From: Halomonas denitrificans
Lineage (GTDB): Bacteria; Pseudomonadota; Gammaproteobacteria; Pseudomonadales; Halomonadaceae
Length of the DNA stretch: 64,000 nucleotides
Reading direction: 5' to 3'
NCBI RefSeq assembly: GCF_003056305.1
Contig: NZ_PYVX01000004.1
Coordinates: 62,001-126,000, forward strand
The notes beneath the pieces are model-generated. The model ran no database searches. It was not told the DNA's origin and saw nothing but the letters and a program-made list of their open reading frames with translations. Made by a program: the position numbers and the translations under genes. Positions 46,093 to 53,552 of this stretch are shown here, in pieces (the first letter of the stretch is position 1; the number at the start of each line of letters is the position of its first letter).

Positions 46093-46538
46093 GGTGTCGG
46101 CAGGTCGGTGGAAGCAAAGGAGGTCGAGAGGCGCCGGTCGGCGGCGGCCAGCAGGTCACGGGCAATCGCCGCGTGCAGGGCGGGGGCGTCCTGGTGCTCG
46201 AGGCCGGCCAGGCCATAACGCGCGAGCTCCTGGATGCGGCCGCGGCCCACCCGCAACAGCTCCACCGCGCGGGACAGCGCCGGCTGATCCTCGCGAAAGC
46301 GGATGCGATGGCGCTGCAGCTGGCTCTCGAGGAGCGCGGCGTCCTCGACCACCAGGTGGCGCGCGGCGATCTCGCCCCGCAGCCGGTCGATGTCGGCCAG
46401 GCGGTCGCGGCGCTCGCCGCCGCTGTAGGCCGGCCAGTCGCGGATCTCGCCGTCGGTGCGCTGACAGCCGCGACACACCCGGTCCCCGAGCGTGGTCGAA
46501 CAGACGCCGACGCAGGGCGAGACGATGCGCTCTCCCAT
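46089..46538 (-). CDS. DUF1289 Cys-rich protein with C-terminal extension
   Basis: A 149-residue protein. Its first 55 residues are the DUF1289 domain, with four Cys in SPCVGVCSTTLGDRVCRGCQ followed by RTDGEIRDW and the Trp/Arg-rich end. The family (E. coli YdhL) is usually 60-100 residues and of unknown function, probably metal-binding. The remaining 90 residues are predicted helical and charged, and I do not recognise them. Its stop overlaps the miaE start, so the two are translationally coupled and perhaps functionally linked. Confidence 0.82.
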   Translation of the reverse strand: MGERIVSPCVGVCSTTLGDRVCRGCQRTDGEIRDWPAYSGGERRDRLADIDRLRGEIAARHLVVEDAALLESQLQRHRIRFREDQPALSRAVELLRVGRGRIQELARYGLAGLEHQDAPALHAAIARDLLAAADRRLSTSFASTDLPTP

Positions 46539-46671
46539 GTGACCTCCCGTTGACGTTCAGGTGGATTGGCAAACGATCATGGTACCGCGCAGGGCGGCGC
46601 TCTGGCATCCCGAAGTTGCCCCGCGCCCGTCACCGCCGACCAAAGTTCAAGGCGTCAACCACGGGCTCAAC

Positions 46672-46700
46672 TTAACATTGTCGACAGTTTCCTCTAGAAT
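46672..46700 (+). promoter_or_regulatory. acnB promoter
   Basis: TTAACA (46672-46677) and TAGAAT (46695-46700) are separated by exactly 17 bases, each one mismatch from the sigma-70 consensus. Transcription would start near 46707, leaving a leader of about 124 bases before the GTG start. Confidence 0.72.
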
Positions 46701-46770
46701 CGCGGCACCGCTGACACCCTGGCCGATCGGGCGGGTCTGCCGGACCCGTTTCCGTGCCGAAGCGTGCCGT

Positions 46771-46788
46771 TCGTCGAGATCTCGACGA
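46771..46788. promoter_or_regulatory. 18-bp perfect palindrome in the acnB leader
   Basis: TCGTCGAGATCTCGACGA is identical to its own reverse complement. It lies about 65 bases after the predicted transcription start and 42 bases before the acnB start codon. With no loop it is better suited to binding a dimeric protein than to forming an RNA hairpin. No known operator matches from memory. Confidence 0.5.
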
Positions 46789-46830
46789 GCATCGCCGGCC
46801 CTGGCCACCACTACCGATGAGGGTCCCAAC

Positions 46831-49434
46831 GTGCTTGAAGCCTATCGCCAACATGTCGAGGAGCGCGCCGCCGACGGCGTGCCGCCGAAGCCGCTGAACG
46901 CCGAACAGGTCGCCGCACTGGTCGAGCTGCTGAAGAATCCGCCGGCCGGCGAGGAGGAGTTCATCCTCGACCTGCTCACCAATCGCGTTCCGCCCGGTGT
47001 CGACGAGGCCGCCTACGTCAAGGCCGGCTTCCTCACCGCCCTCGCCAAGGGCGAGGCCGAGTCGCCGCTGATCGACCGCATCCACGCGGTGAAGCTGCTG
47101 GGCACCATGCAGGGCGGCTACAACATCGTCTCGCTGGTCGAGCTCCTCGACGACGCCGACCTGGCCAAGGAAGTGGGCGAGCAGCTCAAGCACACCCTGC
47201 TGATGTTCGATGCCTTCCACGACGTGGAAGAGCGCGCCAAGGCGGGCAACGCCGTGGCCAAGGAGATCATCCAGTCCTGGGCCGAGGCCGAGTGGTTCCT
47301 CTCCAAGCCGGCGCTCGACGAGAAGATCACCCTCACCGTCTTCAAGGTGCCGGGCGAGACCAACACCGACGACCTCTCCCCCGCCCCGGATGCCTGGTCC
47401 CGCCCGGACATCCCGCTGCACGCCAACGCCATGCTCAAGAACGAGCGCGACGGCATCACCCCGGAAGTCCCCGGCACCACCGGTCCGCTGAAGCAGATCG
47501 AGGAAGTGAAGGCCAAGGGCTTCCCGGTCGCCTACGTGGGCGACGTGGTCGGCACCGGCTCCTCGCGCAAGTCCGCGACCAACTCCGTGCTGTGGTTCTT
47601 CGGTGACGACATCCCCCACGTCCCGAACAAGCGCGCCGGCGGCTTCTGCTTCGGCGGCAAGATCGCCCCGATCTTCTTCAACACCATGGAAGATTCCGGC
47701 GCTCTGCCCGTGGAGATGGACGTCGAGAAGCTCGAGATGGGCGACGTGATCGACGTCTACCCCTACGAAGGCAAGGTGTGCAAGCACGGCACCGACGAGG
47801 TGCTCACCACCTTCGAGCTCAAGACCCAGCTGATCCTCGACGAGGTGCGTGCCGGCGGCCGTATCCCGCTGATCATCGGCCGCGGCCTGACCGCCAAGGC
47901 GCGCGAGTCCCTGGGCCTGGCCCCCTCCGACGTCTTCCGCCTGCCCGAGCAGCCGACCGACACCGGCAAGGGCTTCACCCTGGCCCAGAAGATGGTCGGC
48001 AAGGCCTGCGGCATGGACGGCGTGCGTCCCGGCATGTACTGCGAGCCGAAGATGACCACCGTGGGCTCCCAGGACACCACCGGGCCGATGACCCGCGACG
48101 AGCTCAAGGACCTGGCGTGCCTGGGCTTCCAGGCCGACCTGGTGATGCAGTCCTTCTGCCACACCGCGGCCTACCCGAAGCCGGTGGACGTGGACACCCA
48201 CCACACCCTGCCCGACTTCATCATGAACCGCGGCGGCGTCTCGCTGCGCCCGGGCGACGGCATCATCCACAGCTGGCTCAACCGCATGCTGCTGCCCGAC
48301 ACCGTGGGCACCGGCGGCGACTCCCACACCCGCTTCCCGCTGGGCATCTCCTTCCCGGCCGGTTCGGGCCTGGTCGCCTTCGCCGCCGCCACCGGCGTGA
48401 TGCCGCTGGACATGCCGGAATCGGTGCTGGTGCGCTTCAAGGGCCAGCGTCAGCCCGGCGTCACCCTGCGTGACCTGGTCCACGCCATCCCCTACTACGC
48501 CATCCAGCAGGGCCTGCTGACCGTCGAGAAGTCGGGCAAGAAGAACGCCTTCTCCGGTCGCGTGCTGGAGATCGAGGGCCTCGAGGACCTCACCGTCGAG
48601 CAGGCCTTCGAGCTCTCCGACGCCTCCGCCGAGCGCTCCGCCGCAGGCTGCACCATCACCCTGGGCGAGGACTCCGTCGCCGAGTACCTGAAGTCCAACA
48701 TCACCCTGCTCAAGTGGATGATCGCCAACGGCTACGGCGACCGTCGCACCATCGAGCGTCGCATCGAGGGCATGGAGGAGTGGCTGGCCAACCCGAGCCT
48801 GATGCGCGCCGACAAGGACGCCGAGTACGCCGAGGTCATCGAGATCGACCTGGAGCAGCTCAAGGAGCCGGTGCTCTGCGCCCCGAACGATCCGGACGAT
48901 GCCCGCCTGCTCTCCGAGGTCGCCGGCGAGAAGATCGACGAGGTCTTCATCGGCTCGTGCATGACCAACATCGGACACTTCCGCGCCGCGGGCAAGCTGC
49001 TCGAGAAGCAGCCGGCCGGCAGCCTGAAGACCAAGCTGTGGCTGGCGCCGCCGACCAAGATGGACCAGCACCAGCTGACCGAGGAGGGCTACTACGGCAT
49101 CTACGGTCGCGCCGGCGCGCGCATGGAGATGCCGGGCTGCTCGCTGTGCATGGGTAACCAGGCCCGCGTGGCCGCCAAGAGCACCGTGGTCTCGACCTCG
49201 ACCCGCAACTTCCCCAACCGCCTGGGCGACGGCGCCAACGTCTACCTGGCGTCCGCCGAGCTCGCGGCCGTGGCCGCGGTGGAGGGTCGCCTGCCGAGCG
49301 TCGACGAGTATCGCCGCTACATGGGTGAGTTCGACGCCATGGCCGGCGAGATCTATCGCTACATGAACTTCCACGAGATCGAGGAGTATCAGAACGCCGC
49401 TTCCAACGTGATTCCGATCGCCCAGGAAGCCTGA
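46831..49434 (+). CDS. acnB: aconitate hydratase B / 2-methylisocitrate dehydratase
   Basis: An 867-residue bifunctional TCA-cycle enzyme (E. coli AcnB is 865). The 4Fe-4S cysteines are in [11 protein letters not shown] and GCSLCMGNQ; the AcnB-specific N-terminal HEAT-like domain begins [20 protein letters not shown]. It isomerises citrate to isocitrate and can act in the 2-methylcitrate pathway; apo-AcnB also binds mRNA in E. coli. The start is a GTG with GAGGG seven bases upstream, matching the E. coli N-terminus. The longer upstream open frame crosses the promoter and is not coding. Codon use is notably uniform, as in highly expressed genes. Confidence 0.96.
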   Translation: MLEAYRQHVEERAADGVPPKPLNAEQVAALVELLKNPPAGEEEFILDLLTNRVPPGVDEAAYVKAGFLTALAKGEAESPLIDRIHAVKLLGTMQGGYNIVSLVELLDDADLAKEVGEQLKHTLLMFDAFHDVEERAKAGNAVAKEIIQSWAEAEWFLSKPALDEKITLTVFKVPGETNTDDLSPAPDAWSRPDIPLHANAMLKNERDGITPEVPGTTGPLKQIEEVKAKGFPVAYVGDVVGTGSSRKSATNSVLWFFGDDIPHVPNKRAGGFCFGGKIAPIFFNTMEDSGALPVEMDVEKLEMGDVIDVYPYEGKVCKHGTDEVLTTFELKTQLILDEVRAGGRIPLIIGRGLTAKARESLGLAPSDVFRLPEQPTDTGKGFTLAQKMVGKACGMDGVRPGMYCEPKMTTVGSQDTTGPMTRDELKDLACLGFQADLVMQSFCHTAAYPKPVDVDTHHTLPDFIMNRGGVSLRPGDGIIHSWLNRMLLPDTVGTGGDSHTRFPLGISFPAGSGLVAFAAATGVMPLDMPESVLVRFKGQRQPGVTLRDLVHAIPYYAIQQGLLTVEKSGKKNAFSGRVLEIEGLEDLTVEQAFELSDASAERSAAGCTITLGEDSVAEYLKSNITLLKWMIANGYGDRRTIERRIEGMEEWLANPSLMRADKDAEYAEVIEIDLEQLKEPVLCAPNDPDDARLLSEVAGEKIDEVFIGSCMTNIGHFRAAGKLLEKQPAGSLKTKLWLAPPTKMDQHQLTEEGYYGIYGRAGARMEMPGCSLCMGNQARVAAKSTVVSTSTRNFPNRLGDGANVYLASAELAAVAAVEGRLPSVDEYRRYMGEFDAMAGEIYRYMNFHEIEEYQNAASNVIPIAQEA

Positions 49435-49520
49435 ACTCCGATGTCGTGAGTCCATCAGCTCGACTCCGATGCTCGCACCATCGAAGGCCGCCGTTCGCGG
49501 TGGCCGGAGCCGATGACCGA

Positions 49521-49547
49521 AGCGCCCCTCCGGGGGCGCTTTTTTTT
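49521..49547 (+). terminator. intrinsic terminator of acnB
   Basis: AGCGCCCC (49521-49528) and GGGGCGCT (49533-49540) form an 8-bp stem with a 4-base loop, followed by a run of eight T (49540-49547). This is the clearest Rho-independent terminator in the window. Confidence 0.95.
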
Positions 49548-49644
49548 ATGAGGTCTCTGCCACCAAAGGGGGCCTGTCGCGGCGCCCCGGGCGTGGCATC
49601 ATGGGGGGGCACTGCCATCCGGACCGACCCCAGGAGCCATCACC

Positions 49645-50133
49645 GTGAGCCAGATCGTCACCCCCGATATTTGCGACGCCTACCCCGACGTCCAGGTACT
49701 CGAGCCCCTCTTCGTCAACGTCGGCGGCCTGGAGGCCTTCTGCGGCCCGATCCGCACCGTCAAGTGCTTCGAGGACAACTCCCGGGTCAAGGAGGCCGTG
49801 GCCGAGCCAGGCGACGGGGCCGTGCTGGTGGTCGACGCCGGCGGCTCGACCCGCTGCGCCATGCTCGGCGACATGCTGGCCGAACAGGCCGCCGGCAACG
49901 GCTGGGCCGGCGTGGTGATGTACGGCTGCGTGCGAGACGTCGACGTGCTGGCCGAGACCGAGCTCGGCATCCAGGCGCTGGGCGCCCATCCGCGCAAGAG
50001 CGAGAAGCGCGGCGAGGGGCAGCGCGACCTGCCGGTGACCTTCGCCGGGGTGACCATCGCGCCCGGCCAGTGGCTCTATGCCGACAACAACGGCATCCTG
50101 ATCGCCGACGAACGGCTGGACCTCACGCGCTGA
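49645..50133 (+). CDS. rraA: RraA, ribonuclease E activity regulator (aldolase-like fold)
   Basis: A 162-residue protein following E. coli RraA along its length: [39 protein letters not shown] and [12 protein letters not shown]. RraA binds RNase E and some DEAD-box helicases and dampens RNA decay; the wider family includes class II aldolases, but the overall match favours RraA. The start is GTG with AGGAG nine bases upstream. It is transcribed separately from acnB, after that gene's terminator. Confidence 0.9.
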   Translation: MSQIVTPDICDAYPDVQVLEPLFVNVGGLEAFCGPIRTVKCFEDNSRVKEAVAEPGDGAVLVVDAGGSTRCAMLGDMLAEQAAGNGWAGVVMYGCVRDVDVLAETELGIQALGAHPRKSEKRGEGQRDLPVTFAGVTIAPGQWLYADNNGILIADERLDLTR

Positions 50134-50149
50134 CGCTCGCCGCCCCGCC

Positions 50150-50173
50150 GGGCCCCGCCAGTCCGCGGGGCCC
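50150..50173 (+). terminator. possible terminator after rraA
   Basis: GGGCCCCGC (50150-50158) and GCGGGGCCC (50165-50173) form a perfect 9-bp stem with a 6-base loop. No T-run follows, so termination is uncertain. Confidence 0.4.
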
Positions 50174-50260
50174 TCGAACGCTCGAGGCGGATGCCCGCCC
50201 ATTGCCCAGTCGGCAGGCGCGATGCCACCCTGACGGCATCACAGTCACCCTCGAGCGTCC

Positions 50261-52144
50261 ATGCTGGCCCTGTCACGACTGAGCGGCGACGTGCTGCGCA
50301 CCCTGCGCGAGCACCTGCGCCCGCTGATCGCCTACCACCTCTTCTTCACCCTGCTGGCCTCGAGCCTGCTGCTGCCGGCCGTGGGCTGGACGCTGTCGAG
50401 CCTGCTCGGCGAGTTCGGCCGCCCGGTGATCACCAACGCCGAGCTGTTCGCCCTGCTGATGAGCCCGCAGGGCCTGCTGTGGCTGCTGGCCGCGCTGGGC
50501 CTGACCTTCGTGGTGCTCTACCTGCAGCAGTCCGGGATGATCCTCGTCGCCGTGCGCCCGCACGGCCGCCATGTCCGCCTGGCCTTCGAGGCGCTCTGGG
50601 CCACCCTGCGCCGCCTGCCGGCGATCGGTGGGCTGGTCGTGCTGCAGGTCGGCACCCAACTGCTGCTGCTGCTCCCCCCGGCACTGGCCATCGCCGGGCT
50701 GCACGAGTTCTTCCTCGGGGCCCTGGACCCCTACTTCGTGCAGCGCGTACGCCCCCCGGCCTTCTGGGCCTTCGTCGCCAGCGCCATCGTGCCGGTGTTC
50801 GCCTGGGCGCTGCTGGCGGGTGGCCTCTACGTGCGCTGGCACCTGGCGCTGACGGTGCTGACCCTGGAGGGACTGTCGCCCCGGGCGGCGCTGGCGCGCA
50901 GCGTGCGGCTGACCCGGGGCGAGGGGCGCCACATCGCCGCGGCGGTGCTGCTGTTGCTGTTCGGCATCGTCGGCCTGCCGCTGCTCGCCACCGCCCTGTT
51001 CGACCGGGTGGTCACGCCGCTGCTGTGGTGGCTGCCCGAGCGTCACGCGGTGCTGATCCCGGCCATGCTCGCCTACCTCACCGCCTACCTGCTCGTCACC
51101 CTGGCCATCACCTTCGGCGGCATCGCCGCCAACGCCCTGCAGGCCACCTGCCTCTACCTGCGCCTGGCTCACCGCGAGCCACGCCCCGAGCCGCCCCCGC
51201 CGGGCAGCCATCCGCACCGCCTGGCCTGGGCCGTGGAGCTCGCCGTGTTGCTCTTCGCCATCGGCCAGGCCTGGCTGATCGTCCACCGCTTCGAGATCCG
51301 CGACGAGGTCGAGATCATCGCCCACCGCGGCAGCTCCCTGAAGGCGCCGGAGAACACCCTCGCGGCGCTGGACCGGGCCATCCGGGACGGCGCGGACGGC
51401 ATCGAGATCGACGTGCGCCTGACCGCCGACGACCGGGTCGTGCTCTATCACGACGAGAGCCTCCAGCGCCTGACCGGCGACGACCGGCCCCTCGGCAGCC
51501 TGACCCGTGGCTCGCTGGAGGCCTTCGACGTCGGCCGCTGGTTCGATCCCGCCTTCGCCGGCGAGCGGATCCCGGGGCTCGACGAGGCGCTGGCGACGGT
51601 GCGGGGACACGCCTGGCTGCTGATCGAGCTCAAGCCCGATCCCGGCCGCGAGCTCGATCTGGTCGAGGCGGTGCTCGACGACTTGCGACGGGAGCGAGCG
51701 CAGCGCCTGGCCTGCCGGGCGCGGGCCGAGGACCGGATCGGCGCCCTGGCCTGTGGCGATCCCGACGTCATGGGGGAGATGCGCGTGGCCACCCGCTCGC
51801 CCTGGCTGCTGCGCGAGGTGGCGAGACGCGAGCCGCGCCTGGGCACCACCCTGCTGGCCCAGCTGGTGCTGTCGGGCAGCCTGGAGCGCCAAGGCTTCGA
51901 TGCCCTGGCGCTGCGCCACAACCGCATCGACGAGGAGGAGATCCGCCTGGCCGGCCACTATGGCTACGCGCTGCACGCCTGGACCCTCAACGAGCGCGAC
52001 GCCATGTCGCGACTGATCGACCTGGGGGTGGACGGCATCATCACCGACCGCCCGGCCCTGCTGGCCGGGCTGATCGCCGAGCGGCGACGCCTGGGGGACG
52101 GCGCCCTGCTGCTGGTCAAGCTGCGCAACTGGCTGCGCCGCTAG
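50261..52144 (+). CDS. membrane-anchored glycerophosphodiester phosphodiesterase
   Basis: A 627-residue protein in two parts. The first 340 residues hold about seven hydrophobic helices of the GDPD-associated membrane domain. The rest is a GDPD TIM barrel with the catalytic signature IIAHRGSSLKAPENTLAALD, EIDVRLTADDRVVLYHDESL and a terminal DGIITDRP. It would hydrolyse glycerophosphodiesters to glycerol-3-phosphate and an alcohol at the membrane. The soluble domain follows the last helix (AVLLFAIGQAWLIVHRFE). No strong ribosome site is visible before the ATG. Confidence 0.9.
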   Translation: MLALSRLSGDVLRTLREHLRPLIAYHLFFTLLASSLLLPAVGWTLSSLLGEFGRPVITNAELFALLMSPQGLLWLLAALGLTFVVLYLQQSGMILVAVRPHGRHVRLAFEALWATLRRLPAIGGLVVLQVGTQLLLLLPPALAIAGLHEFFLGALDPYFVQRVRPPAFWAFVASAIVPVFAWALLAGGLYVRWHLALTVLTLEGLSPRAALARSVRLTRGEGRHIAAAVLLLLFGIVGLPLLATALFDRVVTPLLWWLPERHAVLIPAMLAYLTAYLLVTLAITFGGIAANALQATCLYLRLAHREPRPEPPPPGSHPHRLAWAVELAVLLFAIGQAWLIVHRFEIRDEVEIIAHRGSSLKAPENTLAALDRAIRDGADGIEIDVRLTADDRVVLYHDESLQRLTGDDRPLGSLTRGSLEAFDVGRWFDPAFAGERIPGLDEALATVRGHAWLLIELKPDPGRELDLVEAVLDDLRRERAQRLACRARAEDRIGALACGDPDVMGEMRVATRSPWLLREVARREPRLGTTLLAQLVLSGSLERQGFDALALRHNRIDEEEIRLAGHYGYALHAWTLNERDAMSRLIDLGVDGIITDRPALLAGLIAERRRLGDGALLLVKLRNWLRR

Positions 52145-52162
52145 CCGCTCGGCAACGCCCGA

Positions 52163-52657
52163 TCACTCTTGACAGCGCCAGGCAGCGAGCAGGCTCACCG
52201 CCGCCAGCGCCAGCAGCCCGGCAGCGCCGTAGCCGAGGACCTCGACGAGGCGGTGAAACTCCCCGGGAGCCTCGTGGGGACGAAAGGCCATGCCGTATTC
52301 GGCCAGGCGACTGCCGGCATAGAGCAGCAGCGCCAGCAGCCCCAGCGGCAGCGAGGAGCGCCGCCGGGCCAGCCAGCGGGTCAGGGGCCAGGGTTCCGAC
52401 GGGGCCTTGGCGGTTCGGCTACGGCTCGAGGCCTTGGTCGGGGCCTTGCTCGAGGTCTTGGCGGCCGGCTTGGGCTTGGGAGAGCCCTTGGGAGAGGCCT
52501 TGGCGCGATTCGCCGTCCGCCGCGCCGGACGGCGAGACGCGCTGCCGGCCCCGCCGGGCAGCCGACGAGCCAGCCAGCGTCCCGCGCCGACCAGCCCCCA
52601 GCCCAGGGTAAAGCAGACGGAGAGCGTGAGGCCCCCCATCACCAGCAAGTAAGTCAT
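52163..52657 (-). CDS. hypothetical membrane protein with a histone-H1-like basic linker
   Basis: A 164-residue protein I do not recognise. A hydrophobic N-terminal segment (about 2-26, MTYLLVMGGLTLSVCFTLGW) is followed by about 65 residues made almost only of Lys, Arg, Ala, Ser, Pro and Thr (for example SPKGSPKPKPAAKTSSKAPT), then two more hydrophobic segments. By the positive-inside rule the basic linker should be cytoplasmic. Such composition resembles H1-like DNA-binding tails of bacteria (AlgP, HC1). Start choice is uncertain because the ribosome site is weak; the open frame extends 83 codons upstream. It converges with the GDPD gene 18 bases away. Confidence 0.65.
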   Translation of the reverse strand: MTYLLVMGGLTLSVCFTLGWGLVGAGRWLARRLPGGAGSASRRPARRTANRAKASPKGSPKPKPAAKTSSKAPTKASSRSRTAKAPSEPWPLTRWLARRRSSLPLGLLALLLYAGSRLAEYGMAFRPHEAPGEFHRLVEVLGYGAAGLLALAAVSLLAAWRCQE

Positions 52658-52766
52658 TGCGATCGATGTCCGCGTGGCCTGTTCAGGGGGCGCCATCTTG
52701 CCAAATTCTCGCCCTCCTGTGGGGCTACATCGCGCGGCGCGATCGCCTGTCGCCCCAAGACGTCGC

Positions 52767-53552
52767 TCAAGGCACGACGATGACGGGGATCGGCAGCCGC
52801 GCCAGCAGGTCGGGGTCCTGCTCGGCCAGCTCGGCGAGCCGCGGGCGATGCAGCAGCAGCGCCCCGCTTCTGGCCCCCCGAAGCCGGCGCTCGAGCTCTC
52901 GCGCATCGCTCGCCTCGAGGACCTCCACCTCCTCGAACAGCCGCGCCAGGACGTCGGGGATCTCCAGGGCGGCCGGCGGCTCGCCTAGGGTGCGCAGGGG
53001 GCCGCGCGCCAGCGGCAGCCGTTCGTCCCAGATGATCACCGTGCAGGGCGCCGACAGCATCAGGGCGCGACTGGTGGAGCCCAGGCGCACGCCCCAGTGC
53101 CCCGAGAAGCCGGCCTTGCCCAGCAGCAGCACGTCGCCCGGCCCGGCCAGGGCCTGCGCCTCGCTGACGATCCTGCCGCGACTGACGCGAAGCTCGTGAC
53201 GCAGCTCCCGGCCTGCCACCGCGGCCTCCAGCGCCTCGGTCACACGGCGCGCCTGGCGCGCCTGGCCGGCCAGCAGGTCCTCACGGGAGAGCCGTCGCAC
53301 CCGCCCGGAGACCGCGCCGATCTCCCGGGCGAAGGGGAAGCCGGCGCTGCTGACGAGCTCCTGGTCCTCGACGAACAGCGCCACCAGCTCCGCGTGGCGC
53401 GCCGTCGCGAGCTCCACCGCGGCGGCGAGGGCGGCCAGGCTGTGGCGCGAGGCATCGAGCAGGGTCAGGACCCGCACGACCCGGACGTCCCTGCCGGCCG
53501 CCCCGGCGCCCGGCTCGCCCGCGAGGGGCGGCTCGGCCTCGTCAGGTTGCAT
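52767..53552 (-). CDS. universal stress protein family (UspA-like)
   Basis: A 261-residue protein with a UspA-like alpha/beta fold: VRVVRVLTLLDASRHSLAAL at the start of the fold, ELVALFVEDQELV and a nucleotide-site-like GDVLLLGKAGFSGHWGVRLG followed by SAPCTVIIW. The second part (about 175-261) resembles a reduced repeat ending in PIPVIVVP. Function is probably stress-related signalling. The start lies 11 bases inside the Lon-like gene, with GGGGAGGA nine bases upstream, so it is translationally coupled to it. The first 30 residues are disordered. Confidence 0.78.
   Translation of the reverse strand: MQPDEAEPPLAGEPGAGAAGRDVRVVRVLTLLDASRHSLAALAAAVELATARHAELVALFVEDQELVSSAGFPFAREIGAVSGRVRRLSREDLLAGQARQARRVTEALEAAVAGRELRHELRVSRGRIVSEAQALAGPGDVLLLGKAGFSGHWGVRLGSTSRALMLSAPCTVIIWDERLPLARGPLRTLGEPPAALEIPDVLARLFEEVEVLEASDARELERRLRGARSGALLLHRPRLAELAEQDPDLLARLPIPVIVVP

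Noticed and set aside
41485..46218. Plus-strand open frame of 1577 codons
   Set aside because: It is antisense to the regulator, miaE and DUF1289 genes and has a Gln/Gly/Ala/Leu-rich composition typical of shadow frames in GC-rich DNA. The minus-strand frames have clear domains.
46672..49455. Minus-strand open frame of 927 codons opposite acnB
   Set aside because: The opposite frame encodes a full AcnB with cluster cysteines; this one is a His/Gly/Val-rich shadow with no motifs.
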